Of a stretch of 64,000 nt of DNA, positions 46,780 through 59,108 are shown piece after piece (the first letter of the stretch is position 1; every line of letters begins with the position of its first letter). The position numbers and the translations under genes were made by a program. The DNA comes from Hydrangea macrophylla (Eukaryota; Streptophyta; Magnoliopsida; Cornales; Hydrangeaceae): the NCBI GenBank assembly GCA_033977485.1, contig CM066983.1:109521580-109585579 (forward strand). The letters run 5' to 3'. The notes beneath the pieces were generated by a model. It made no database searches. It had not been told where the DNA came from and saw only the letters and a list, made by a program, of their open reading frames with translations.

Positions 46780-47510
46780 ACAGTAGTCTTTGACGTTTTT
46801 TTTTTTAGATGAGTCGCGGACTTAGTCGCTCTCTTTAAAACGCTTTGCGGCTCTGTCCAAGTTGTGCAAGCAGTTCGGATGAAGGCCACGACGTCCCCAG
46901 GATAAAGCAGCCCAAAAATCGTATCTGTCTCGAAAATCCTTGCACGGAGGAAGATCGAAAAACCCACACACCTTTTCAGAAATAGTTGCTCAAAAACTGT
47001 AAAGAAAACTGTGTATATAAAAATTTCTGTAACTCTTTTTGCTCTCTGTCAATTGTATATTTTTATGAAAACAGTTTTCTGTATATATAACATATATTCT
47101 GAACGTTGGGGAAATATAACGTTGCAGAACGTGGAGAGAAAAGATGGGAACGTTGGAGAAAAATTCTGAAGTAAAAAACGTGGAGGAGTTTTAGAGAGAC
47201 TTGGTCTCCAACTGATTCAATCCAAATAAAACTCTTCAGCTTATAAAATATTTATTTTTCAAATAAATTTTGTATAAAAAGATATATATATATATATATA
47301 TATATATAGGAGTAGACCCACACCCACACCCACACCCACACCGGGCCCGGAGCGAGGCGGCGGCGCTCGCGCGCGTGTGTTTTGTGGTAAATCCAATTGG
47401 GCCTAGGTCCTCCCCTTCACAAAACTTGGTACCCCCAAGAGGCCCAACCCTTACTCCAACCTCCAATTATATATGTCTTTCCCACTTCCTCTAATTTTCC
47501 TATATGGGAC
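46780..47510 (-). mobile_element. Possible LTR remnant
   Basis: On the minus strand the segment begins near a TTGTCCCATATAGG block common at plant LTR starts. It ends in a GACGTCGTGGCCTTCATCCG block like those near Copia LTR ends. It includes (AT)n at 47281-47306, CACACC repeats at 47318-47342 and a GC-rich CGGCGGCGCTCGCGCGCG block. No clear target duplication was found, so this is tentative. Confidence 0.35.
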
Positions 47511-50331
47511 AAGTAAAATAATATTTTGGTTGTTTGTGAATAAGACAAAACTCAAAACTAATTTTCAAAAGTTTTCCTCAAACTTTCTCTCTAATTTCAA
47601 AATACACTTTTTTCAACAACTTTAATACTAACTAGAAGACTCGGTAGGCTTGACTCACCCTCAAATGATGCATTATAATTTATGAGAGAGGATTACCCAA
47701 GAACTTACAAATAGCACAAGCATGGGTCTAGTGGAGCAATGTGAGACAACCAACATATCTTTTATTATTTTAACAAACATTGAGGAGGGTATAAAGATTT
47801 TAACAATTGCGTGCATATTATTCGTTCAAAGTTGAAAGTTGTTGTAGCACTACACAACTAGCAAAATGTTAATTTTCCAACGGCTAGTAACACACTGGGA
47901 AAATATTTTATCGAATCTTCGGAGTCATATAAAATTTTGTAATATCTCATACCTCAACAGTTGATTTGTAATATATATATATATATATATATACTAGTTT
48001 AAACGCACGTGCGTTGCACGTGAATGGTGTCTATCTAAAAACTAATTAGGAATAGTAAGCTAAAATAAAAAGAAAAAAAGAAAAAAAGATTAAAAAAAAG
48101 CCACTTAAATTAGGTATAAAAAATAAAAATAAAAATAAAATAAAAAGAAGAAGAAGAAGAAGAATTCATGCAACTTCCACAATAAAAAAGATACACAAAG
48201 CACATACAACAATCAATTCATAGGGTAAAAATAATAAAAATTGTTGAATTATTCTTCTTAGACCATTTGTTTATTTGTTCAATAATAATTTTTTTATGTT
48301 GCAATTTAATTGTTACCACATGTCCTAGCTAGAATTCTTTCTTACATCTTTAATATTTTGAATTTACTATTTTCTTTGCTCATTACTTAATAATGACTAT
48401 ATATTTATTTATTGTATGACCACATATGTTAGTATTTCATTAATTTACCGTGTTTGTATAGTAATTTATTAAACTATAAAATTATTTCATATGTTCTAAT
48501 TAGAATAAGTTACAAATTAATCATGATCTAGCTTTCTTAAATATTTTTTTTATATACATTAAAAGTTGATTCCTACAAAAAGGATTTAGGGAGCCCTCTA
48601 CGTTCAAGATGGTCAAACTTTTTGTGCTGTGTGGCTTGAAAATTCTTAAAATATTCAACCAAAATTTTTCATAAAGTCTCTATTGCCAAATTGCCAATAT
48701 AATTGAAAGAATCACATAAGAAAAATTTTTATAACGGGAATTGATATTAGAAAGTAATTGCTTATCCATGGAGTTCACCTAAAGAAAGAGAAAAGATATT
48801 GAAACATGACAGAAGAAGGAAAAAAAATGGAATCCACTAAGACCAAAATAGAAAAAACCAATAGGATGGTAGTTTTAATTTAATTTAAAGTCCTAAAATT
48901 ATGAAAATGTATTGATCATCTATATCGAAAGAGGCTTTTAGGCTCTATTTGGTGCACATATTGAAGGATAGGAAAGAAACGAAAACACTAAGGAAAATAT
49001 TTTCTTTTGTTCATGAGCTAAAAAGGGCCTAAGGGTGTCCATTAATTTGATAAAATTGAAAATTAAGTATTGAATTTTAGTACTGGAAATTTTAAGCAGT
49101 TGAATTTGTTGTACATAACACATGAGTATTTCAAGTATTGAAATAGACTGCAATTAGTGATTATTTCTAGTCGAATTTTTTCAATTAAGATATTCAATGG
49201 ATTTGTGGCTGCATTTTCAATTAGAGTAATGCTAGAGTCACAAAGAGATGCTTACAAAAGGATATGGTATGCCATATGGCAGAATTAAGTGTGGTGACTC
49301 TTTCAATTAAGTGGTACATTATCAAATTTATTGTACAAAAAATGTGCGTAAAATTTTATTTTACCACCTAATTGGTTATAATCACAAGCTAAATTTGTCT
49401 AGCTAACTTCCTATCTTTCTTGTGGAACTTAAACAATGATAACAATTCTACGAATTATTGCTAATAAAGATAACAATAGTAACTTTTCATACAGAAAAAT
49501 ACTCAATTAAGTTTTACATTCAATAATTGTGTTGCTAAACGCATGGGTAAAATGGGAATGGAATAGGACACATGTCAGCATGGTAGTGGTGGATAAGCAA
49601 GAGTGAGAAAAATGCACTCTATGTTAAATGGGTAACCAAATATTAAAGTGGTTGAAATTGAATCCTAAAATTTTTTGAATGCATATCTTACCTAGAATAG
49701 GTTCGATAGAAGTTACCTATATTATTGTTGGTATAGAATAAACAAAATCATAAGTGACTCATCATAGAGCTCCAAAAAAGAAAAAAGAAAAGAAGAAGAA
49801 GAATAAAACAAATCAAGATTCTTTAAAAAGAGTTATGTAATACTAAGAATTGATATCAGGAGTTGATGGGTATAGTTTTATGTCCGTGAAATTACTTCAG
49901 TACCCTTAATGAAAACTGAATCCAATAACTGTAAATAGAAGTCCCGTCGTGAGAAGGGGACTGATGTTACTACAACTAATAGTTTTTTTGTTTTCATTTT
50001 GACCATTAAGTTATTGAAAATATTACATTAATAGTAATGAGAATGAAATTTATAAGTAAGTTGAATGAATGAATAGAAGAGTAAGGAATAATAATTACCT
50101 TCAATGCAAAGCTTGAAAGTGCACACTTGTGTAAAGATCAATCGTGTTTAGTTCATCATAGCACATTATTAAGAGAACACGAAGAGTAGACTGTTTTGTG
50201 AATCTTAATTAAAGTGTAAAAAAAAATGTCCAAAGCTATGGATAACTTGGGAAGTAGAGACGTATAATAGAAATTAGATAATACCAATAGGTTCTTTAAT
50301 ACTATCATTAGTCTTCTAGTCCAAAAAAAAA

Positions 50332-50378
<47 letters not shown>

Positions 50379-50633
50379 TAAAATAATGTCTTAACAAATA
50401 GGGCTAAAAGTAAACTTGGGACTGAGAGGCTTGTGAATTCATGTTATTCTTCTACACGATTAATTTCTAGTACATAATTCATTTATTTATTCCTAATACT
50501 TGATTTCCTTATTTATCTTAATTTAGATTGGACTTTGTTTCATCCAATGATCCAATACTCAATTAATCCATTCTGGTCCACTTTAATCAAAGAAGCAAAA
50601 AATTGTTACACAATTACTCAAGGAACATACTTA
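47511..50633. other. AT-rich gene-free stretch
   Basis: Microsatellites are present: (AT)n at 47970-47992, AAGAAG near 48150, (GA)n at 50339-50375. There is a GCACGTGCGTTGCACGTG palindrome at 48004-48021 and a half copy of the 41570 MITE near 49553. No frame over about 75 codons looks coding. Confidence 0.5.
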
Positions 50634-51107
50634 GGTAAAGTTCTTTAGGTGTGGTTTGTTAGGTTCCCTCTCACAACAGTGTGTCTAGGGATTAAAAAAA
50701 ATAATGTTTAAAATTATTTTATTTATATATTTATTTATTTTATACTCCCTCCGTCCCATAATAAGTGTCAACTTCTATTTTGCACATTGTTTAAGAAAGT
50801 TGTATTATTTTAGTTTTTTTGGTTCATTAAATGGTCACTTTCCAATTTTGCCCTTAGATGTGATGGGTGTTTGACTTTTTGCTTGTTTTGAGGCCACAAA
50901 TAAATGCTACTTTGTCTTTATTATAAGGGTAGTTTTGGAAAGTAAGTAAATGATATATGCCAATTTAGGAAAGTGGACACTTATTGTGGGACATCCAAAA
51001 AAGGAAATGTGGACACTTATTATGGGACGGAGGGAGTAGTTAATTAGGGTCTCACAATTGTGAGAGGAATCTAACAAACCGTGTACAGCTAAGGAACTTT
51101 GCCCAAA
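50634..51107. mobile_element. Inverted-repeat element disrupted by a Stowaway MITE
   Basis: GGTTTGTTAGGTTCCCTCTCACAA on the left is mirrored by TTGTGAGAGGAATCTAACAAACC on the right. The outer similarity extends to GGTAAAGTTC and GAACTTTGCCC. Without the inner Stowaway it is about 180 bp. The class is not determined. Confidence 0.6.
50745..51036. mobile_element. Stowaway MITE, 292 bp
   Basis: Terminal repeats CTCCCTCCGTCCCATAATAA and its inverse end at 51036, with TA on both sides (50743-50744 and 51037-51038). This is the textbook Stowaway/Tc1-mariner structure. Confidence 0.93.
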
Positions 51108-51411
51108 TGTGTTCAATTACTAAAATTCTTCTATTAATTAGCTATTGATTAAATGTGAGCTTTTAGATGGATTAGCTCTCAAATATTTGTATTAATTGGA
51201 GGCTGAATGCAAGATTTATAATTGGAAGGTAAAATTTTTAAACTTCGCGAGTGTAAAATGAATCATATACTACTAAGAAATTGGTAATAGGAATTTAGTT
51301 AAGAGTCCTAAAATTCTTCATAAACATTTATTATAACTCTTTAAGAGATATATATGTTACTAATCCATCATTCACGTAACCCACCGTGGAGTCCAAAAAA
51401 AGAAAAGAAAA

Positions 51412-51975
51412 GAGGGGTTATTACACTAACACCCCTTCAACTATGACCATTTTCAATTGCCCTCAACTATAAAACTCAACAAATTGACCCTATCAACTAT
51501 TTTTACTTTCACTAACAACCCTTCTGTTAGGTTGTAGTTAAAAAACTGATTACTTTTATATCATGTTACCAATATAAAAGTGTTAACAACATAACATTTT
51601 TGTCTCTTCTTTGAGTCGTTGAAATTTTAAGAACAAAATTGTCTAAAATTTGGTGTAAAACAAAGGGCAATTATTATGCAACAAAGGATATTTTTGTCAT
51701 AAAATTTTCAATTGCTCCAAGGAGGGACAAATAGATATCATGTTGCTAATAGTTTGTATCATATGGTGCTCACATGATAGTAAAAAAATAAAATTTAAAT
51801 TTAAAAAAAAGAAAGAAAAAAAAAGCGTTCTTTTTTGGGACAGAATTCTAATGGAAGAGGTTTTAGAGAAAAATGCAATGTTAAGGGGAGTTAGTTTGTC
51901 AAGTTTTATAGTTTAATTAGGGACGTATTTAAAAAAGAGTCATATTTGAACTAAAGTGTGATTGACTTTTTTCTT
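51412..51975. repeat. Diverged inverted repeat element
   Basis: The left arm (ACTAACACCCCTTCAACTATG, CAACTATAAAACTCAACAAA) is mirrored by a diverged right arm (GTCAAGTTTTATAGTTTAAT, TTGAACTAAAGTGTG). Probably an old DNA element. Confidence 0.5.
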
Positions 51976-52139
51976 TTCTTTTTTTTATTTTATTTTTTAT
52001 TTGTAAATTCCGATGGGAACTTGAGTTGTTTGGAAGGAGTTGTAATACACAATAGGATTAATGTCGAATACCATTAATATTAAGGAGTTGTAAAATTGTA
52101 GGGATTGTATATAACATGATATATCCAAAGCAAAAAAAT

Positions 52140-52860
52140 AAAAAAGTTAGGATTATCATGGACGGACCCAAAAAAAAATGGTATACTAAAATTGTTTAAA
52201 CTCTAAGAAAATTACCTAAGTGAAAGTGCACCGATTGATAAAAGTGTAAACCACTTATGGGCATTGGTAATTATCAGTTGCTTTATATCTAAAATACTAA
52301 AACCATCCCACAAATGAATTTACCAAAATAACCACTACGATCTAGATTTGTATTATTTGTTGATCTATCTCTGCACATAAATATACACATAACAAACAAA
52401 TATACATACGCATATAATATATACAAAAAGAGGTTATAAAAAAAATCCAAGAAAAAGAAAAAAAAAAAAAAAAAAACCAATGGATTTAGTTTATTCTAGA
52501 GTCCAATAAAAAGAAAGTTGATCTATGAGGCATATAAACATACACATAACATACAAATATGCATACGTATATAATATATATACAAAAAGAGGTTTAAAAA
52601 AAAAAAAAAAAAAGAGTTCAACAAAACGAAAAAAAAAAAAAAACCAATAGATTTAATTTTTTCTAGAGTCCAAAAAGAAAAAACCAACTAAACACATAGA
52701 TGTTATTAAGTTGTAGGACTCTTATGACATGGACACACTACAAATAAAAAAGTGGTATACTAAACTTTTAAAACTCCAAATTCTAAGGAAAATAGTTAAG
52801 TAAAAGTGCACCAATTGATAAAAGTGTAAAACACTTATGCACATTGGTACATTTATATAT
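52140..52860. repeat. Tandem duplication of A-rich sequence
   Basis: Two paired blocks are recognisable. GTATACTAAA..AAAGTGCACC(G/A)ATTGATAAAAGTGTAAA occurs at 52180-52260 and 52753-52845. ATACACATAAC..AAAAAGAGG..CCAAT(G/A)GATTTA occurs at 52385-52495 and 52540-52660. Several poly-A runs punctuate it. Confidence 0.65.
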
Positions 52861-53565
52861 ATTTATATATATATTATAGATAGATATAGGGTGAGGTTAA
52901 ATACATCATTGTTTTTTTTGTTAAATACACCATAATTATTCACAATTTTTTTATCTTTAAACACTACAAGATAGCATATTTAACAAAAAAAAAAAGATGA
53001 TATATTTAATCCCACCCATATATATATATATATACATATATACAAACTTAAAGGAGATCAATGTAGTTTGTCCTAAAAAGTGTACTTGGACAAAGATGGT
53101 TTGAAAGTTGAAACAGGTGAGGTGGGTAAAAAAGGAAACCACCAATGTCAACTCATTTATCTTCTAAATCATGAATCTTTGCTAAAGAGATGGCATGAAT
53201 GTGAAATGGGGGAAGATATTTTTCAAATGATATATATATATATATATATATGCAATTACACGCAGACACATAAAATGTGGTACTTGTTTGGATAAGCATT
53301 GTTTTTGGCGGATATTCTGGTGCAAGGACAAGCATAATTGCAGAAGGGCATAGGATGTCTGACAAACGGTCTGCTAACAGTGAATGATTAAGAAATATCA
53401 TAAGTTTGGACAAGGAAGATATTAACATCCCCCAGTTTTCTTATCCTTAGTACTAGGTAATAGTGTAGGAGATGAGATGTCTTGGAAATATGAACATTGA
53501 ACAAAGTGCTAGTAACCCAAAAAACCTGCTTTTGACACATGAGTTTTGAGTCTTCTACCCACTAA
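52861..53565. other. AT-rich intergenic DNA
   Basis: Contains (AT)n runs at about 53018 and 53228 and no supported gene. Confidence 0.5.
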
Positions 53566-53845
53566 GGCTTAGTTTGACTTTCATGTGGTTTTTTAAAAGG
53601 AGTTTATGAAATTTATTATTAAATTGTTTGATAATTTTATACAAGTGACACACTACTCTTCAAAAAGACAGCATGAAACTAAAAAACAACCATGAGTTTT
53701 TAAAAGCTCTATTTTAAAGCTTTTAAAAGCTCCTCAAAAAAGTCCTAAGTTCAATTTTTACAAAGCTCATAAACTAGTTACCAAATGAATTAACATGAAA
53801 TTGAACTTTAAAAAAAGAGAAGCACCACATGGGGCAAACTAAGCC
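53566..53845 (-). mobile_element. Tourist-like MITE, second copy (280 bp)
   Basis: GGCTTAGTTTGAC at the left and GGGGCAAACTAAGCC at the right are flanked by TAA on both sides. The interior matches 11758-12040 in the opposite orientation. Confidence 0.85.
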
Positions 53846-53944
53846 TAAATCTTTCTGGTGAATGCTAAAGCCTTGTTATTATCTACGCTATCCTAAAAGA
53901 AAGGACTTTTGTGTATATGTTCAGACATTTTCTATAGTTTTGAA

Positions 53945-53977
<33 letters not shown>

Positions 53978-54454
53978 TCAGATGTATAAGTGTGTCTATA
54001 TTTGACATAAAAAAAATATATTTTAAACAAGGCTGGCGATAAAGGCACCTTCATTTTTTAATTAGGCACCTAATTTTAAGTTAAAAAATCAGTTTTTTAC
54101 CTTTTATTTGAATTAGTAATGGCACCTCATTTGCTTTACTATATACTATCTCTTTGTGTTTCTCTCTTTGTTTATTTCCAAATTCATGACTACTTCTGAT
54201 TTCTTTCTCTATCAACTCTTAATCTGTATTCAGTGTCTTTTTCAATTTTACTTTTTCTCTTGTAAGTTTTTTTGCGCCCGTATCATGTTTCGAGGTTGTT
54301 TCTTTGCATCATCAATATATTTATTACACTTTGCATCATCATATAATGTAATACCCTGTATTTTGTAATATATTACATGAATAAGACCTAATAATGCTTC
54401 TTTCAATACTTGTATGAGTTTTCCTTTACCTTTGGTATAAATTGGATACCAATA

Positions 54455-55215
54455 CCAATCGATTGTCAATACATTCGATTGACACTTTTATCAATCGATT
54501 GGAGCATTAATACCTAATACCAATCGATTGACATTTATACCAATCGATTGGAATCAGCTGGGCAAATTCTCTAGCCTTGGCTGGAGAAAGGCCACGTGAA
54601 CACTCAATCTCTATATATATTAGCCAATTTTGGGCATATTTCTGTTTCCAGAAATCAGAGAGAGTAAAAGGGAGTGTTTGTGTGTGTATTTCATATATAT
54701 ATATACACACTCATATATATATATATACACACACACATAAATATATAATCATACACTCATACACACACCCAGAGAAGACAAGAGGAAGAAGAGAAGAAGA
54801 AAGAAAGAAGAAAAGAGAAAAAGAAAGAAAAAAGAGGCAGAGAAGATAGAGAAGAGAGAGAGCCACCATTGGAGCATCCAAAGCTCAAAAACACACAACC
54901 AAACACACTCTCTAATCCTAAGGTAAGTTCTAAACTCACTTGGTAACTCATTAATGATGTTAAAGCACGTTTGAATGAAGAAATGGAGTTTAAATGGTGT
55001 TTCTTCGTATTTATATATGCTGGACAGTCTTCACTGTGAAGAAGACGAAGCCCCAATCGATTAGACTTGTCCCAATCGATTGGACTTTATATCTCAATCG
55101 ATTGCTATTTATGGCAATCGATTGACATGTGATTCAATCGATTGAACATTTTACCAATCGATTGATACTATTTTTATACCAATCGATTAAACCCTTGTCT
55201 CAATCAATTGGAAGT
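54455..55215. repeat. CAATCGATTG palindrome arrays
   Basis: About five copies occur in 54455-54570 and nine in 55055-55215, spaced about 20-30 bp, with single-base variants (CAATCGATTA, CAATCAATTG). A trinucleotide-poor, GA-rich stretch (54775-54860) and CACACA/TATATA runs lie between. Confidence 0.9.
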
Positions 55216-55535
55216 TGCAGAATGTTGATAATCTTGTTTAGTTTATATTATAACTATTTAGTTGTTTAATTACTGTTCAGTATTTCCAGCATGCTTTATT
55301 ATTGTAATACATACGTAATAATGAGCTAATGCGTTATAGAATCGTAGTAACCACGAGATTAATGGATAATGGTTGTGATGTTAGATAACATAATAATTGT
55401 GAATCCTTTGGAGTTAATGTTCATTTCATTCAGAGTAATCAGGCCACATTGGGATTGTCATATATCGATGTTAGAGTTGAACTTAAGTAGGTTTGCTAGG
55501 ATCCGGGAATCTTGCGTGGGTGGGCTTTGGTCGAT

Positions 55536-55870
55536 CATATGTTCTTAAAAGTGGTAGACAGACGAAGGTGTCTACGACTGTTGTAGACCGGACCATTTGC
55601 CCTAAGATAGGCAGATGATCTAATCATATGTTCTTAAAAGCGGTAGACAGACGAAGGTGTCTACGACTGCGGTGGACCATGATCACTAGTAGACGTCGCT
55701 AAGTCGTGGCATAGAATGATGTACTGTTGCTTAAAGCATTATATCCCTGTAGTACGGTGAACTGTGCATATGTTCTTAAAAGCTGGGGATGGACCGACGT
55801 GGTATCCACGACTGCGGTGGACTGTGCATATGTTCTTAAAAACGGTGGACGGAGCAATGGTGTATCCTTA
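55536..55870. repeat. Four-copy tandem repeat in family D LTR
   Basis: CATATGTTCTTAAAA followed by a GTAGACAGACGAAGGTGTC-type block recurs at about 55539, 55626, 55768 and 55828. Confidence 0.88.
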
Positions 55871-57005
55871 AGAGTGAACTACTGTCGAGTTTGTTCCCCT
55901 ACCATAACGTATTATTGATCTTAAATGAGTAAGACGTTAATAATCGGATCATCAAAATGATTAAAGGAGTTACCCTCATTGAATCTTAATGGTTATCGTT
56001 TATAAATAGTAATAACTTCAATAGTTGATACCCTGTTAGTATCTAATTCACTCAGCTTTCATTAAGCTAACGGCGTTTATGCCGCTGGATATTTCCATGT
56101 TCCTGACTATACAGGTGAAGGACCTGTAGGCGAGGACTACTATACCAGTGACAATATCCCTGCAGAGGACTACCCCGAAGGAGGTCAGGCAGAAGAGGAC
56201 TACTACGCTAAGGACTACCTCTATGCCAACTGAAGATTGGGCTAGACTATAGTTTAATTATCTTTACTGCTTTTCAGACCTTTTGTAATCAGGCATATGT
56301 TGCCTTAACAATTGTACTTCCGCTGTGTTTTGTTTTGATTCGAGACTCTGATGTGTAATAGTTAGTATCCTTCTTTTTGACATTAAATTATGTTTTTACC
56401 AGAACCTAGATTTCATTCTTGTTATCTCCTTTACTTATTGTTGTTTAATACTGCGTGGTGTGGACAATCGTATGACTTCACTAGTCGCTGCCTTTGGACC
56501 CAAAAAAAAAAAATTATTTTTCTCTATTTTTGTCGTTCCGGGACGTGACATATAATGCCCATCGCTTTCTTGTATTCATCTAATGGATCAACAATTGACC
56601 CAACAAGCTGATATGGTTCCTGTTGAAATCACGGATAAGAGGACATCAATATGCATACGATTAATACTAATATCCATTGTGTAAATAAACTACAATCGAA
56701 GCAAGAAGACTCTGGTCCACTATAAGAGCAAGCTCCTGCAAGCTAACCATAGCCCCTAAGATAGAATAGCTATCTGTTTTTCAAGAATGGTAAATGAAAT
56801 AGATAAGAAAGATGAATTGATTTGAACACATGGATCAAATTGATATAAATGGCAAATTAAGAGGGTAGTTAGGCCTATAATATATAGCAAATTAAGTAAG
56901 GTGCCCTTACTAATTAAAGTAAAAGATAAAAAATTAATTTTTTAACTTAAAATTAGGTGTCCTAATTAAAAAATGAAAGTACCTTTATCGCCAACCTTTA
57001 GAAAA

Positions 57006-58680
57006 ATGCATTGAAGTAAGAATAATGATTGGTGCACATAAAATGTGCACATAAAGATCTATGTCATTAATTTCGGTGGATCCCATATTTACAGACATGG
57101 GCCCTACTGAAATGAATGCCCCAGATCCTTATGTGCGCACTTTATGTTTATAGTTTATGTGCACATAACATTACCCTTGAAGTAATGTCCTCTCAAAAAT
57201 AATAATATCGATTCTTAGATTTGTTCAACTTAAATCAAGGAAGTCCCACTCGGAGGACTTGTTTGTGACAACTTCGAAACCATGTCCGTCCCGAGTTCAA
57301 GTCCTCCCAGTGTGCACCAGGGGCGGAGGGACTAAGGGTCCAGGATGGGCCCAGACCCCCCTTCTGGAATCTTCAGAATTAAAATTATAGCTTTAAATTA
57401 TGAGTTTTACAAATAGGCCCTCGCTGAAATTTTAAAGGATGCTCTATAATTTTTAAGTTTTTCAAATACATTCAGATTATATTTTCAAATATTACATTTT
57501 AAAATTAAAAATTACACCTCTTATCCCGAAATGGAGTCTAAAATTAATTCTACATCTTTTCTCCCTCTTTTAAGTTTTAATTGGGGAATATGTTAACCAA
57601 ATAATAGAATTGAGAATATTTGTGATTTTTGCTTTTTTAAGGGTTACTTGTGAATATTGAATTGGGGTACATGTGAATTGTGCACATATAAATTTGTGAC
57701 TTATGTTGAATTGGAAAATTTATGCATAACAACCCCCCCCCCCCCCCCCCCCCCCTAATGCCAGTGTTCAGAGGTTTGCATTGCAAGCCAGTAAGGTTCG
57801 GTGATTCGGCTGGGCATTGGAGGTGTTCCCAACTTCCATGAACAATAGCTTTTTGAGCTGTACTCTCTCATTTTTCCTATTATTATGGCCTGGTTTGAAT
57901 TTTGTGGGGTCTAAGTTCTTAGCCAGATTTCACGGCATATGTGGAAGGCCAGCACCCCAATAACAGTGGACGAATCGACTGGCCTATGTTGGTTGCTGGC
58001 CCATTGGTGGCCCTTACCGAATGACTTTGTCAATTGTCAATTCCATATATAGTACTAACTGGCAAAGTTAAGCTCTTCTGCTAAAAGCTTTGATTACAAA
58101 CTTCAATCCCAAAAAATACCACAATCATAATATTATGTGGTGCAATATGTAATACCTACGAAATGACTTGGTTACTTTACTTTACTCTTTTTTTTTTTTA
58201 AAGTTTGATTAGTCTATGTGTACAAGTGTGTCTATGTGGCGAGTATGGATTGTCGGCCAGTGGCCATACCCTTAGGGGGCTGCTAATTCGCCAAATCAAT
58301 AGGTGCTCAATAACACACCATCTTTTGCATTTTTCATTTTGGCAACACCAATGGATGCTTAATTGGCAGCACTCCAAGTTGTCGAGGATCCAAAATCCTA
58401 TGTGGCGCATATATGTCACACAGATTCAGCGACCAATATTCATAGAAGGGAAGGAAAAAATAATGAGTGCTTTGCATATACATGAAGAAATTGGGGCATA
58501 TTTGAGTTGAAATTTCAAACCCAATTTTAGGTTGCTGTGGCCTTGGGTTGAAACATTGGGCCATTCAGTGGACTGATTTGGAACATGCTCATCAAAATGT
58601 GACTTGAGAAGGGAAGTGTAGTCCAGTTTTGTTTCACCTACCATCCGCAGTATCTCATACACAAAACCCATAAAGCCCCC

Positions 58681-58716
<36 letters not shown>

Positions 58717-59071
58717 TAAGTATGTTACTGCAAAGCAAATCATGGTCAATCCTACTACGATTTTGAATCTATATAATATTAATGTATAGATGGTCATATT
58801 ATGATCACCTTTCACGGTACTCTAATAGTAATATATACCAAAATAAATATAAATAATCACACATATGTATCACCTAGCACTTTTGCAAATATAGATATAC
58901 ATATCATATTGTTGACTTGCATAGTTGTATTAGTAACAAACTGTACATGGATATCTCAACTTCCTCTTAAACAGTTGCTTCGAAGCTTTGTTCATACCTT
59001 TGCATTTGCTTTTACCTAATGTCCTTTGGGACTACACTACCAGCTCACCTCTTTCTTCAACAATTTCATCA
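57006..59071. other. Intergenic DNA between MULE and laccase
   Basis: Holds a small hairpin element (57025-57175, arms around GTGCACATAAA), one hAT-like end CAGGGGCGGAGGG at 57319, a 23-base C run (57733-57755) and a 33-base A run (58682-58714). Open frames at 58205-58510 and 58426-58815 overlap in opposite directions, cross the A run or lack any motif, and are not called. Confidence 0.5.
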
Positions 59072-59078
59072 ACCTACC
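59072..59078 (+). promoter_or_regulatory. AC element (MYB site) of the laccase promoter
   Basis: ACCTACC is the AC-I type motif bound by R2R3-MYB factors in lignin-pathway promoters. It lies 22 bases before the TATA box and 132 bases before the start codon. The match is seen directly; its use by MYBs is inference. Confidence 0.6.
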
Positions 59079-59100
59079 TTACACCATTAATTTCAACCCA

Positions 59101-59108
59101 TATAAATA
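59101..59108 (+). promoter_or_regulatory. TATA box of the laccase gene
   Basis: TATAAATA lies 103 bases upstream of the laccase ATG, giving a leader of about 75 bases. Confidence 0.7.

Larger units (their letters stand above)
54347..56550 (+). mobile_element. Solo LTR of family D with CAATCGATTG arrays (2204 bp)
   Basis: Starts TGTAATACCCTG and ends CCGGGACGTGACA, with perfect duplications TATAA at 54342-54346 and 56551-56555. It lies inside the MULE-like element. It contains two groups of CAATCGATTG palindromes (54455-54570, 55055-55215) and a four-copy tandem repeat (55536-55870). The GGACGTGACA end resembles the GGGGCGTGACA end of the chromovirus LTRs, which suggests a related family. Confidence 0.93.
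54031..56996. mobile_element. MULE-like element with about 100-bp inverted ends, split by a solo LTR
   Basis: GGCTGGCGATAAAGGCACC at 54031 is mirrored by GGTACCTTTATCGCCAACC-type sequence ending at 56996. The inverted similarity continues for about 97 bp through TTTTTTAATTAGG and TTAAGTTAAAAAAT. The nine bases outside, TTTAAACAA and TTTAGAAAA, agree at seven positions, compatible with a Mutator-type nine-base duplication. Without the LTR it is about 757 bp and carries no transposase. Confidence 0.65.

Noticed and set aside
57319..57770. hAT element starting CAGGGGCGGAGGG
   Set aside because: Only one end is recognisable; no matching inverted end or target duplication was found.
58205..58510. 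101-codon ORF upstream of the laccase
   Set aside because: It overlaps other frames on both strands, has no recognisable domain and no promoter or splice context.
58426..58815. Minus-strand 129-codon ORF
   Set aside because: It depends on translating the 33-base homopolymer as polyphenylalanine.
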